Below, piece after piece: positions 51,873 to 64,000 of a stretch of DNA of 64,000 nt. The translations under genes and the position numbers were made by a program. How positions within the stretch are numbered: position 1 is the stretch's first letter; each line of letters opens with the position of its first letter. Origin of the DNA: Vespula vulgaris (taxonomy: Eukaryota; Arthropoda; Insecta; Hymenoptera; Vespidae); assembly GCF_905475345.1 (NCBI RefSeq), contig NC_066589.1:867001-931000 (forward strand), read 5' to 3'. The notes beneath the pieces were generated by a model that was given only the letters and a program-made list of their open reading frames with translations, was not told where the DNA came from and did not search any database.

Positions 51873-53637
51873 TGTGTACGTATACGTTTCACATGGTAAT
51901 ATAAGTAAATGTTTATTGATATTTGCTTTACCATGTTTTATTATTGCTGATTTAAAATTTGATTATGGAAACTTCAATCCAATTAGACTTTGTAAGAATT
52001 ATGAAAATAGCTTTTCTGACATTGCTAGAATATTTAATATTCTATTTAACACATGGATTGGGCACATTCCTATTGTATGGAAAACATAAGCATAAACAAA
52101 TTTGCAACTTTTCTTTTTTTAATTTGGTGATTGTTGATAGTTGAATCAGCAATAATATGATATATCAAATAATCATAAAGTATAATAAGTTTCAATAGCA
52201 AGTTTCATAATAACAGTGAAAAGGAATTGTGCTCACAATCGACTATTAATCAAGAATTATGCAAAGCTATACCGGTTAGGTCACTTGTACATTATAAAAT
52301 ACATTCCTTTATATTTTCAAACTGGTTCTCTTCACAATTACATATAAAGCATGTAACAATTTTAAAGTACCGTTAGTAAAGAGATTGGCGATCCACCTTC
52401 AATGATCATGCATTGATTAATGATATCTGCAACAGAATGTTTGATGCTTCCAAACAACCAGTGTAATTATTCATACTCAATGATCTGCAGTATATTTCTT
52501 AATGACACACTAGTTACTGTGGAATCCGGTAGGCATATTACAGTACCAAATCCAGTGTGTGATTTTTTTATCATTCATATTTATTTATCAACATTCGTAA
52601 AAATAAACATATTACACAGAAATTTGTCTAACCTATTAAGATTTAATATTTTTTTTTTTACTTTTAATCTTAGTCTGCTTTATAATTGAACTTATGGCAA
52701 AATTATAGTTCTATATATGAGATAAGAAAAATAAACTCTAAAATTAAATCGCTTAAATGAAACCATTTCTATAGACTGAAGTAGATAAATTGAAATATTT
52801 TTTCATTTCTATATCACTTTAATAATAACGATAAATAAAAAGTCATTCAATTGAGATAAATAACTAGAACATCAATTTGAGATAAATAACTGCAGTATTA
52901 GAAGCATAGTTTTGATAAAAACATTCTGTCCTTCGATTAAAATATGTATCATTTATTCAATTATGTTTGGCATATGTGGATCTTAATAAATTATATGAAT
53001 TGTGTGTCTTTTGATTAGCTTATATATTAATTTTGTAGATTTCATGGCCTTTCTATAATTATGCCATTAGTTAAAATTTTTGTGTTTCAACTTTTCAGTA
53101 CTAATATTTTGTATTAAATTTCACTGAAGGTACTGAGATATCTTGATTGTAAATTATTGCATACAAAACTGTTGCATGCCATAATTACTGTTTATTTAAT
53201 GTATCCTATAATCTGTTTTCATCCACTATAGAACCAAATAATGTTACCATAAAAGTTTGTGAGAGTGTTTTTTTTCAGCAAATTTGATATATGCATACAT
53301 ATACATAATCTATATACACATTAGACATTTTTTTCTAACTGCCTAATTGCCACATATATAAATCTATATTTGCTTTACAACCATGTATCTTTTTTTTTTT
53401 TAAAGATACTGATAAATTTTGCATGATATGAATTTTTTTTCTATAAAGTACATTTTGTGACTATTATAATATTCTTCAACTTATTTCTATTTTGTTAAAA
53501 AAAAAATAATAATATTCACGATATATAGAAATAATTAAAAAATTGCAATTAATTGATATTATTTATATTATACTCATTATAGAAACATTGAGGTAGAGTT
53601 TTACACATTGCTTTTTCAAATATTTCAAATCTCCTTG

Positions 53638-53639
<2 letters not shown>

Positions 53640-53672
<33 letters not shown>
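53640..53672. repeat. (ATT)n microsatellite
   Basis: Eleven consecutive ATT/TTA units. Confidence 0.95.
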
Positions 53673-53673
<1 letters not shown>

Positions 53674-54840
53674 ATCCACCTAAATTTGATATAATACTAA
53701 TTATAATTATGGGTAGGCAAATATGTTAAAACTGTAGAGATTATATTTTCACTGTTTATTCCTATTTAAATTATCATAAAATCTAGATACTTTTACATTT
53801 GATGTAGTATAATTACAATTCTTAATTGTATATAAATATTCTAATGAGTAAATGAAATGTACAAACTGGACAGTGGTGCATGTATGCCTACGGATATCTA
53901 ATTTTAAAAATACAAAATTTCTGTTGAGATCTGGCATAAAAGAGTATCTTACAAATGTTTATGAATATGATGAATTAAGTGATTGTTGATGGTAGATAAT
54001 GGTAAATTTATTTTACCATATAGGATTGCGATTTGTAAAATTTAAAGTAAAAATTTTCTTAAGTTTTGTTACAAAGATTTCAATTGTCCTGACATACGCA
54101 CATATAATATCCAGCTAAAGCATTTTATCCACCTGCATTTCTATGTTCTTACTGATGAGAGAGAAAGTGATCTTTGGCTAAGAATATGATACTGTAATAT
54201 TTGTAATTCGTAGCAACATCCTTGATGTTTTGTTTGGCCATTTTTACTTTCTCTCATTTTTTTATTGTTGGTTTTTTTTCATATATGCTATTGTAGATGT
54301 GCATATATGTATGCAGTAGCGTATTTAATTTTCAAAATTAACATAAATCTAAATCAAATTCACAATATCCTAAAAAATAGATTCATATTGGATAAATTAT
54401 ATAATTGCTCAGTTTTTTTCTTTTTCTTTTTTTTTATCAATTTCTATGCTTATATACTTTTTTAATATTGTTAAAAATGTTGTTTCAATGACGCGCGTAA
54501 TGCTTAGAATTACACGTTTTTTAAAACTGCCTTTTGTCCAATATGTTTAACATACAAATGGAAAATAATTGATTCTTTTGTTTAATATCAAGATATATGG
54601 CAAATTAATCCTGTGATCTTACTTTTTTTTAAATTTGTAAAATACATTTAAATTTCAATTTCACATACATTTCCTCTTGTTATCAGTTGAAATTTAACTC
54701 TATTACATATGTATTATGTAGATATTTTCATTAAATTAACTAATTTAGATCACAAGGATTATGTTTGCACTTGTAATATTTATGTTTATCTTTAACTATT
54801 CTTGTCTAAGAGACTAATGTATTTTTTCTTCTTTTGTATA

Positions 54841-56340
54841 TTGGATTGGATTGTAACACAATGAATGAAAAACTCAAATCGACACGATCTTACTTCTTGG
54901 ATGGATATAATACACGTTCGTGCTTGACGGTGGGATAAAATGGAATGCGTTTTGGATGGATTTTGTGTGGAGCATAAGTTATAAAAGGATTAAATGAGAA
55001 TCAAAGTAATGAGACATTAAGGATACTTTCAAGAGGAATTTGAGGATCAGGAAAGGAATGAATTAAGGGTGCAGTGCATTTCATTCGAGGATTCACATTT
55101 AGCTGGATTTTCATCAGGAAACGTTGGCAAATCCATTACAAGGAGTCAAATCGATCGTCCATATTTTTTTGTTTCGAATTATATTTAAATTATGTTTGCT
55201 TGTGCCTAAAAGTGCTGTTATGTCGGTGAATGAAAAGGAAAAAATAATGTGAACTTTCAGCAGTTTCAACATTCATGTGCTTACAAGTTTTCTTAGATTG
55301 AGTGTTATGTTATTCATCAAGTTCTTGCTGGCAATACTGCTTTTTTAAATTTATTCATTACTTTGTGAACGGTCAAACTGGTAATGGAATGTCAACTTAT
55401 CTTTTTTGCTTTAAAAAGATTTATTAACAGGATATTATCATAACATCATATTAAAGTATTTTTCGATCGAGATGTTAGCTGCCGGAATAATGAAGTAGTT
55501 TTCTTTTTTCTTCGTGATAATAAATCACATATTTTGCCAGATATTCTTATTAAGACAAACAAATAACAAATATTACTTGGATTGAAACATTTTAAGTATA
55601 GGCATATGTAGGACGATGTTTTACATGTATAACAGTATAGGTGTATTCGATTGGGACAGTCTTTCCGCGAGAACATTTACGAGAGATAGTTGCCCTGATA
55701 AATTATTGCGTATGATGTTAATTTCATTTTGCTTATTTCTATCAGCAATTTTTACTATTCTCATGGTTTATACCAGCATCTCTTACCAATTGAAACTAAG
55801 TGAAACTTTTTTTATCTGTGCAACATAATTAATTCCAACACAGTAAGCATCTTCGAAACTTAGTGTATGAAGAGGATTTGAAAAGACAATTTTTCTTCTT
55901 GGACTACATCCATAGATTTAGAGAAACTCAATATCCTGAAATTATATTTTACAACAAACATGGCTCAAGGACAGGACTTGGCATTAGGATTGCTGGCAGG
56001 ATAAATTAGTATACGTGGAGGATTTTTGGAATTGGATAATTTAAGTGAAAATATTGGACGGATTTTATTGAGAGGATGACTTGGATTTATTATATGAACA
56101 CTGTCAGTATGAAGGATGGATTTGGATATCAAATGTTATCAATTGAAAGTGTCTCAGTATAGTGGTCTTCGCATCTCATAGGGTTCATGGAAATCTCCTA
56201 GATCGCATATGATGGGATTTGGATCTGCATTTAGTGGAATCTGTGCAAGATTATCAGATTTCGTTGACATATGAGGATAACAAAAGTGATTTCTGTAAGG
56301 TATTTAAAGTAATTTCTATTTGAGATATCACTCGGATTCA
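54841..56340 (+). ncRNA. GGAT-rich candidate non-coding transcript or distal 3'UTR
   Basis: GGAT occurs 12 times in 54841-55140 and about 15 times in 55860-56340 on the plus strand, with ATCC nearly absent. The base composition is more purine-rich and less AT-rich than the flanks, and there is no long open frame with coding character. This is what I would expect of a transcribed, sequence-constrained RNA, and the strand bias favours the same strand as SF2. No promoter, splice site or conserved family could be shown, so the RNA call is tentative. Confidence 0.3.
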
Positions 56341-57741
56341 TTAGCGCGCATGCTCTTCTACAGTATTCATTATAATTTGTTATCTTTGATTTTGGAAGTT
56401 CATATTGCTCGAAATAGCATTAACTTAGTACCTTAGATTATTTGCTTTAAATCGGTATATTTGTAATTTTATTATTTTAATAATTATTTCTATTCATATG
56501 CAATCTTATCATCTGTTTTTACATAAGCACTAATTTTAATCATTATTTTAATGCTTCAATAAAAAATGTGCTTGTTAACATTTACTTTACATTGCAAAAA
56601 TCACAGAACGTATAATGATTGAAAATTATCGTGTAGAAATCATCCTATATCTCATAAAGACACAAATAGTGTCGCAGTGATATTTCAGTTAAATGAATTT
56701 TATCATTAAATAGCAATCTCCTACTATAATCGAAGGTTTAAAAATAATCCAATCATTGATAGGTATTCATAAACTTGATGCAAGCATACAACTGTCATAT
56801 ATTCGAAGCAGAGTTAATATGCATGTATCTTTAGTAATTTGCAACAATTTTCCAATAATTACATGAATAAAACTCTTAGTAAAACTTTCAGTTAGTAAGG
56901 TAATCTGATAGCAGGTATTTTTTTGAAGCTAATATTTTGAATGTTTCCTCTTGTGTGTCTTTAATTGAAACAATAGATCGATAATGAATTTAATCTTCCT
57001 ATTTATACTTTCATATGATATAAAGTAGCTACCAATTGCATATTGCACTATTTGTTTTAATGATTTTTCATCTATTAATAAAGTCTAATGTACATTCCAT
57101 AAACTTTAATGATCCATATTCCTTTTTATATATATGCAAAACAATTTCAAACAATATCGTGAACGTTGACTTCCCAAACTCAATAAACACTACTGAGGGA
57201 CTCTTTGATATCATACTGCATATAAGTAGTGAAGATACGTACTTAACAAAAATTATTTGGAACGCCGACGATCACGATAATCTTTCCCTTTCTTTTTATT
57301 CCATTGTAGTATTTCTTTAATTTTGAGGGATAGTACTCTAGGATATATAATTGAGTTAATTATATTCTTTTTGTATGCTCTTATTATAGCAGACTTCATA
57401 ATTTATTTCATTTAATTTTAATAAGTAACACACGTATATACAACACAAAATCTCTGTCCTTTTTTCTTTTTTCCTGAAGTTTATATAAGTATCTAAATTG
57501 CCAAAAGAAAATTAAGTAAACCAAAATTATATTATGAATCTCATAAATGCACAGTATACAGATGATAAAAGTATTGTATATCTCTTCTACACGTTCACCT
57601 TAGATTTATTCAATAATTTTTCAAGCTGTTTTATCAAAAGTACATGTATCTCATTTTTTGAGAATATTGCTAATGATGAACTTTTTCTATAAATAAATGT
57701 TTGTGACTATTGCTTTGGCATTCTAGAATCATGATATAAGC

Positions 57742-60151
57742 TTAAGATGACTTGCCTTTTGTAGAAAGTCTGATTGCTAGGAAATAAGCACGTGGAAAGT
57801 TGTGTACAATCACATATAACAATCCTAGATACATGACAATGGCAACAGTAAGGAAAAGATCAAAAACAGCTGGTTTTACACTGAAATGAGGACAATGATT
57901 TAAATAAGATTAATGATTACTTTTTATATGTATATATAAAATATGAATTGTTACCTGTATACATTTAGCACTGCTTTAGTAACATCATAAAATATAAACT
58001 CTGGATCCTGCTTATCAGGACCATGAAGTGTGATTTTAACATCTCCGAGATATCGTGACATAGATTCTTTCAATGTAGCAATTAATATATTATTTTTATC
58101 AACTAATAATGGAGCAGCTCTTGGTTGAGATGCCAAGTACGTAAACCACAAAGACAATGATTCTTTAGATACCTCCTGTGTAGAAAGAATATATGCACAA
58201 TTTATAAATATTTATTTATCAATGAATAAATATATTTCATTTAGTTAAATAGAAGAAGAGCATACCAAAGATTCCGCAAATATATGATTAGAGCTTAGAT
58301 TGTAAATGTGCCTTGCTAATGCCTCTGCAATCACTTGAGTGTGTTTATACAATCTATCGGTTTGTCCTTCTTTCATTATATCCAAAATTGTATTTCTGGC
58401 AGGATCTTCATGGCTTTTCAATGTGGACAGTGTTGCTGCTGGCAATCTTCTAATGCTAAATCTTTCGTGTTCCCAAGCTAATGTTTCTTCTGCAAGATTT
58501 ATTTTCTTATGTACGCCTTCAACATGTACTGTATTCAAAGAATCTGCTACTGATTTTAATTCTTTATAAAACATTCCTCCAGAGGAATTTTCTTTTGGTG
58601 GTTTCGAGACATGCACATAGAGATTATTTGTTGCAGAAACTGTGTCAAGACATATAACATAGGCTGCATCCTGAAATGAATTGCATTTTAGTTGTATATG
58701 TTGTTAAAATAATACAAATCGTCTATATGTTAATGCAAGAAAATATTACTTGAATAACAGATCCTTCTAGTCCATCCAATTGATCTTCCAACCATTTTTT
58801 ACTACCTTGATAATTTAATTTTCCTGCTCCAGTAGCAATGAAAACAAGATTGTAGTGGGGTCTTGACCGTCCAGTGGAGTACAACGCAGAGAACAATCTA
58901 GCCAATTCTAATAACATCGCCACTCCAGATGCATTACTGTCTGCTCCAAAAGATAATTCCTATATATGAGTACAAAATGTAAATCTTATACAACTGTTTT
59001 ACGATAATAAAAGAAATAATTTTAGATAATTTTAGATCAGTATAAATAAAATTTTGTAAAGCCAATCTCACTCACAGGTGCTACGCTCGCGCTATCATAA
59101 TGTGTAACTATAGCTATAGTAGGTAACTTTTCTTCTGCTCCAGTTCCTGTTAATTTTCCATGTAATATAGCTATTTTCGCATCATTTCTAACCATAGGTT
59201 GACCGGATGCAACAACTACTTGATAACCACTAGCAGAAATTGAATTAAATATAGCTTCTGCTGCAGAATGAGATTTTTCATCTGTCATAGATCCATCTGT
59301 AATATCATCTAAAATCGTTTGAAGATCTGGATGCCAGGTTGCGAAGTAAACAGCGATTGGAGTTTCTGTATCAGACAACATAGCTTTTTCTAAATTCATA
59401 ATATGCTATAAACAAAGAGATGCTTCGTTAAAGATATTCATACGACAGAATTGTTATATATTTAATTAAAAATAATGTGATAAGAAATAGATAATAACTT
59501 CTTTTTCATCCAATGTTAACTCATTTAATTTCTCAGGTAAAATGATTACTAAAGCTCCAGCTTTGATCTTAATAGATTGAAACATGCTGGGTGTAAGATC
59601 TAACGCTTTAGTAATAACACAATGCCTAGAAGTACTCCATCCGGTAATCGATCTTGCTTCCAAAGAAATCGAAGCACTCCTGCAGCCTATATAAAAATTA
59701 TTAAAATTATTTTAATCATAGAGATATGAACTACTTTCAAGGAGATATTTAAGCTAAATTAGCTAATTATTTACTGATAAATAAAAACTGATAAATAACG
59801 ATATCAATGTTTTTCACAGAAAAATAGATAGAAAAAAGAATATACAAGTAATAATGTAAAATACAGATATCCCTATTTTTATAACCATAATAGAAAAGGA
59901 TATATTGAGTGAAGGTTAAAGATATAATAATATGATAATTTAAATATAAGTTAAATTTATAACCAATAATTATTACCATGCGGTATTCCGTGTAAATCAT
60001 GTTGATGCATGCGATAAACTGGAAATTCGTGTGATGCTGTCACAGGATTAACCGGAGAGATAATAATAAAAATTGGCAAGACTATTAATAAATAATATGG
60101 TAAATAGCCTCGACATAATTCAGCGAAACTATCACATTCTTCTAACCACAT
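57742..60151 (-). CDS. Ncln: Nicalin, ER membrane BOS-complex subunit
   Basis: Seven coding exons on the minus strand: 60151-59977, 59686-59499, 59405-59076, 58959-58750, 58670-58266, 58175-57955, 57880-57742. They give 555 residues, close to 563 in human nicalin. Nicalin sits in the ER membrane with NOMO and TMEM147 (BOS complex) and helps the translocon handle multi-pass proteins. It has an N-terminal hydrophobic segment (about residues 16-35), then HEFPVYRMHQHDLHGIPHG, an M28 aminopeptidase-like luminal fold (THYDSASVAP; FGADSNASGVAMLLELARLF), KINLAEETLAWEHERFSIRR, and a C-terminal membrane span (about 514-535). The family is thought to lack peptidase activity. The ATG at 60151 was chosen because MWLEECDSF aligns with the family start; an in-frame ATG at 60205 adds a Lys/Ile-rich stretch that looks like 5'UTR. 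The donor after exon 2 (GAA/GTTATT) is weak. Confidence 0.94.
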
Positions 60152-61116
60152 GGCGACACAGATTTTTTTCTTTTGAAATTTTATTATATATCTTATTTTT
60201 TTCACTTAGTTTCATTTATCTATCTTTGATAGATGTACTCCATTTAGACCTATAAAATCGGTAAAGAGAATGATCGCACACTTCTAGAAACCGTCTTCTT
60301 TTATTTAATTAAATTTCAAAGTAAAATTCAGAGTAGCCAACAGATTATCGTACATGTACTAGATAAATTCAAGAATTGTCGCTAGTGTCGCTAGTTTGAG
60401 ATACATGAAAATATTGTATCCATTGGTAATGATCTTTGCGTATATAAAAATTTTATTTGAATAATTTATTTCCTAAAATTATTATCTGACAAAAATATAT
60501 TATATACTTTTATATGACGGCGATGATTCATACAGATCGATAATTATCGATCGATGATTAGTAAATAAAATAAAAATTAAATACAAATTAGTTCGATAGT
60601 AATTACGATGAAATGTATATAATATAAAAAATTATATATATTATATTGAAAGTAATATCGATTTACCAAATGAAAGTTGTTGCATGCAGATCATTTTATT
60701 TATAACAAAATATTGAATATTCCAAAAGAGAACAGATTTAAAGATATTAATTATTTCTTTGGTACTAAGATGTTACCGCTTCGAAGTATTGAGTGGTACT
60801 GAGACGAAATGACCTTTAATAGACGTTTTAATTTCGTTTAGAAGTTAAATACTTCAAAGTTTATTATTGTTATTTGTTTGAGATACCTGTTATTACAATC
60901 ATTTAATGTTTCAAAATAATTTCGCGATCTTATACCAAAGAATGTCTAGTTCTTTAATTTTTTACGTTATTTATTTTTCATAAGTTTCTACATGTGCTTC
61001 AATTTCAAAAGAGTAATTCACTATTAAAAACGCGGGCCGATGAACGGAAGCTTTTCTTTTCATTTGTTTTTACCTTTCTTTTGTGAATTAATTGTAATTA
61101 ATTATAATTCATAAAA
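60152..61116. promoter_or_regulatory. Shared nicalin/RPA2 upstream region
   Basis: The two genes start head to head 965 bases apart. The gap contains a perfect 18-base palindrome GATCGATAATTATCGATC (60535-60552), which holds two near-matches to the insect DRE core TATCGATA, and TTTCGCGA near 60920, which resembles an E2F-type site. Both kinds of site are known from promoters of replication genes in flies. Function here is inference. Confidence 0.4.
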
Positions 61117-62380
61117 ATGTCAGAAGTTGGTGGTTTTTTAAATGAAAGTATATCTTATATCGACGAAAATGAAAAAAAAACAAATCGCTCAAAAAGAATA
61201 AATAATATTGTGCCACTGATGATATGTCATATAATTAATTTGAAAGATCAGTCAGACGAATTATCACTGTGGGGTTTACCTGTATCTATTATTACAATTG
61301 TGGGTATAGTACGTCATGTTGAACGAACTACGACAAAAATTACTTATGATATTGAAGATGAAACAGGTAAGTAAACCATCATATTTAATTATATAAATCG
61401 ATTATTTGAACGTATGTTTATATACATGGTGTCCTAGAATAAATGAAAAATAGTCTAGTTGTGATTTTAGCAGATCTAAACGATAAAAAGAAATTTATAT
61501 AAATATGTTTTCTATTTGATTTTCTTTTTGAATTATAATGTCTATCTGTTTAATAAGAGACGTTCGAAATGACCTCGTATCTAAATACAAGTCTGCAGGT
61601 GTATTATTTTCTTTTACATGTTTAGATATTGTTAGAATTTATAAGAAACTTTGTTCAATTCTTTTACATAAAGTTTCAATAATAGTAGTTAAAAGGAATT
61701 GATTAATACTGTATCTATCTAATGAAAGAATTATTGCTATAAAATAGATATAACATTAGAAATATTTAATTTGAAAACAAAGTTAAATATCAAATATATT
61801 TATATGAATTTTTTTTATTGTTTTGATATGTTGAAGCTATACTAAAAACATTTCTTACTTATTATTTGACATCTTATTTATATGTATATCTTTTTATAAT
61901 ATAGGCACTGTGACAGCATTAAGCTGGTTAGACGCTGATAAACAGTCGGTTAATCCATCTTTATTAGAAGGCAATATCTATGTTCGTGTACATGGCACAA
62001 TTCGCTATTATAATGATAAACAACATATTTTGGCTATCAGTATTGTGCCTATAGAAGATTTAAGTGAATTAACTAATCACTTACTTGAAGTTACATATAT
62101 TACATTAAAAGCTCAAGAAGTGACAGGAGTAGATATAAAAGTATCAAATGATGAAAGAAATGTTGAAAGTAATACATGCAACAATATGGATCCAAATCAA
62201 TCTGCAATTTTTAATATTATTCTGGCTGGAAGTGATACCGACTGTGGCATCGAAAAAGCAGTGATTAAAAAATGTGCACCAGCTCACTTAAAATCACAGA
62301 TAGATACAATATTAGAGTTTCTTATTAATGAAGGACACATCTATACTACACTTACAAATGATCACTTTAAAACCACATAA
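61117..62380 (+). CDS. RPA2: Replication protein A 32 kDa subunit (RPA2)
   Basis: Two coding exons, 61117-61366 and 61905-62380, joined in phase (DIEDETG/TVTALSWLD), give 241 residues. RPA2 is the middle subunit of the single-strand DNA-binding heterotrimer used in replication and repair. The OB fold (about residues 35-130) shows NNIVPLMICHI, VSIITIVGIVRHVER and GNIYVRVHGTIRYYNDKQH. The C-terminal winged helix (about 180-241) shows LEFLINEGHIYTTLTNDHFK, the surface that recruits repair proteins in the human protein. The N-terminal tail before the OB fold is short and has few serines compared with the human phospho-tail. Exon 1 starts at the first ATG, which lies behind an A-rich context (ATAAAAATG). 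Confidence 0.95.
61367..61904 (+). other. RPA2 intron
   Basis: AT-rich 538-base intron with donor GTAAGT and acceptor ATATAG. Nothing else recognised. Confidence 0.9.
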
Positions 62381-62502
62381 GTTTTACATGCATTTATATT
62401 ATATTACTTATAATTCTATTGTATTACATAATTTCTTGTTTCTGTAATTTACATAATTTTTATATAAACTGTTATCATTTTCAAATCTTTCAATATTATT
62501 AT

Positions 62503-62510
<8 letters not shown>

Positions 62511-62546
<36 letters not shown>
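62511..62546. repeat. (CT)n microsatellite next to the Tc1-like element
   Basis: About 36 bases of CT repeat, 130 bases after the RPA2 stop codon. Confidence 0.95.
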
Positions 62547-62547
<1 letters not shown>

Positions 62548-62556
62548 ATATAATAT

Positions 62557-63349
62557 TGGACAAAATAAAATACGCACCTTAAACATTTCCATATTTATTT
62601 AAATAACTTTCTAATCTCGATGGGTAGAATAATAACGTATTCAGACAAAAAGAAGGTTTTTTAGTTAATAAGTTTTGACTCAAAAAATTTCAGAAACATT
62701 CAAAATCCTTTAATATTCCAATTCATTACATTTATTATCACATTTACCTCGAATAAAATAAAGTATACAGGTGGAAAAAAGTAGGAAATCATCGAATTTC
62801 AAATTTTTAATTTTATTCGCCTTTCAAATCAAAGAACGATGCAGCACAAAACTGTTCTTCGATCAAACTTCTCGGAGTCTTGTACACACGGTTTATACGG
62901 AAATGTTTAATCGAATGTTTTCTCGAATTACAGGGCTGGTAACAGTCGAATTTTTCTTTACTTCTCGGATGATTTTACGATCGTCGACTCGATTTGTCTT
63001 ACTCTTCTCTCTGTCCGCATCCGATCTTATTCGTTATTGAAATTTTTTCCAAATATTCCTAATTGTATCTTCACACGTATTTTCTACCGATTTTGTTATT
63101 CGAAAATTCACTTCTACCAGTGTTTAACTATCAAATTTTGAATTTGCACAGAAATTTAATCATTTATAGAATATGATCATTGATGAAAGATCGATCTTAC
63201 ATTCTTTCTAGCAGGACTAGTAATTGACTAAATAATAACATCGTTCGTGTGTTTATATAACCTGTTATTTCCAACATTTCAAGAGAGCCTACATGATTTT
63301 ATTAATGAAAGTATATAAACACTACTATGCATATGTTATTTTGTCCAAG
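62557..63349 (-). mobile_element. Decayed, internally deleted Tc1-like transposon
   Basis: The left end TTGGACAAAATAAAATACGC and the reverse complement of the right end (TTGGACAAAATAACATATGC) match at 18 of 20 bases, giving terminal inverted repeats of an element of about 790 bp. Between them, the minus strand encodes a piece of a Tc1-family transposase DNA-binding region. Full-length Tc1-like elements are about 1.3-1.7 kb, so roughly half is missing. Confidence 0.75.
62800..63030 (-). pseudogene. Tc1 transposase N-terminal remnant
   Basis: The minus strand reads RSDADREKSKTNRVDDRKII, then REVKKNSTVTSPVIRENI and RLNISV, an in-frame stop, and TVCTRLREV. This follows the helix-turn-helix pattern of Tc1/mariner transposases (DRKI..VKKNPTVTS..I, then SV.TVRRRL). 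A little further on a KANKIKNLKF-like piece recalls the KKNRKKRLKFA motif. At least two stops interrupt it, and the catalytic DDE part is absent, so it cannot be active. Confidence 0.7.
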
Positions 63350-64000
63350 AAAAAGGTGTCAACAAATGTAATGAACTGAAGTTGATTATTTCTGGAATTT
63401 TTTCAGTCAACATTTAAAAATAGAATAAATACATTTTTGTCTAAATACATTTATATCAATAATAATTATTAATAAATATTAGTATTAATAAATAAATTAC
63501 TAATATCAATAATATATGTGTATATGTATTAATTAATAATTATTAATTTTTTGGAAATAATAAAAATAAATTTATGTATGAACATACTATTTGTTAATGA
63601 AATAAGTTTCTCTCTCTCTCTCTCTCTTTCTCTCCATTTATCTATCTGTATCTCTCTCTAAATATATGACACTATAATTTAAAATGAATATACGCCATTT
63701 TGAACAATAATACCAATCCTTTTTCAATTTGATTTTGTATTACTAGAAGCTAAAATATTTTCTTTTTATAATCGAAAAAAAAAAAAAAAAAAAAAAAACA
63801 GTATTATATGTACAAAAGACATTTTGCTATTTTAGTTTCTATGTTTGTATTTTATTTTTTAAATTAATCAAAAATATTTATATACGCGATATCGAACCAA
63901 TGGAAAAGTTTTATTTAACTATTCCTTTTGCGATTGGATGTATTTCTTATATATTACTACATATTACGGTATTAATTTTCTTATTGGTTTGAGAACACTT
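63350..64000. other. Intergenic AT-rich tail of the window
   Basis: No gene seen. It contains TAATAATTATTAATAAA-type low-complexity sequence (63455-63560), a CT tract (63609-63634) and a poly-A run (63776-63799). Confidence 0.7.

Larger units (their letters stand above)
51873..57741. other. SF2 3' flank, 5.9 kb without a protein gene
   Basis: No frame with a recognisable domain is present. The first part is probably SF2 3'UTR. A direct repeat of GAGATAAATAACT occurs near 52854 and 52880, and an ATT microsatellite at 53640-53672. Two strand-biased GGAT-rich blocks lie at 54841-55140 and 55860-56340, and could belong to a long 3'UTR or a separate non-coding RNA. The right end is the 3' flank of nicalin, which is transcribed towards it. 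Confidence 0.55.

Noticed and set aside
57036..57320. 94-codon frame with a hydrophobic start, resembling a secreted peptide
   Set aside because: It starts at TTG, not ATG, and the first ATG removes part of the hydrophobic segment. There is no homology, and it lies in the 3' flank of two convergent genes.
1..64000. Prokaryote-type systems (CRISPR, toxin-antitoxin, phage defence)
   Set aside because: Intron-split insect genes fill the window, and no regularly spaced repeats with unique spacers or bacterial-type gene clusters exist here.

Overview
The window is eukaryotic nuclear DNA from an insect, most likely a hymenopteran. The grounds are very AT-rich non-coding sequence, short GT-AG introns in compact housekeeping genes, many (GA)n/(CT)n and poly-T tracts, insect-type proteins and small MITE-like and Tc1-like remnants. 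I cannot name the species. There is no CRISPR, operon, phage or other prokaryotic feature, and I found no convincing tRNA or rRNA gene.

Layout. 1-265 (-): one exon of a transferrin-family protein, cut by the window edge. 4075-6537 (+): the lysosomal MFS transporter Spinster, nine coding exons, followed by a set of phase-compatible alternative last exons out to 8718. 8719-22401: no recognisable protein, but a CCAAT/hairpin cluster near 10.8-11.1 kb and a CpG-richer, GA-rich patch at 18.7-19.3 kb look like promoter or 5'UTR material. 22402-38669 (+): a class B (secretin-family) GPCR, best called a CRF-like diuretic hormone 44 receptor, nine coding exons with a 13.4 kb first intron. 38670-48052: gene-empty and repeat-rich (diverged tandem arrays and three copies of a foldback element). 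48053-49057 (-): RER1. 50505-51872 (+): SF2/SRSF1. 51873-57741: long SF2 3' flank with two GGAT-rich blocks. 57742-60151 (-): nicalin. 61117-62380 (+): RPA2. 62557-63349: a decayed Tc1-like transposon.

Every multi-exon model was built by hand from splice signals. Each closes in frame: Spinster 467 aa, DH44 receptor 450 aa, RER1 195 aa, SF2 248 aa, nicalin 555 aa, RPA2 241 aa. These lengths fit their families, except that Spinster is short at the N-terminus. RER1/SF2 and nicalin/RPA2 are head-to-head pairs that probably share promoter regions. The genes do not form one pathway: they cover lysosomal transport, neuropeptide/diuretic signalling, Golgi-to-ER retrieval, splicing, ER membrane-protein biogenesis and DNA replication.

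I see no wholly new multi-gene system. The most interesting signals are the alternative last exons of Spinster, a piggyBac-like MITE filling most of the last SF2 intron, the strand-biased GGAT blocks downstream of SF2, a foldback repeat family in three places, and the tandem hairpins with CCAAT boxes near 11 kb.
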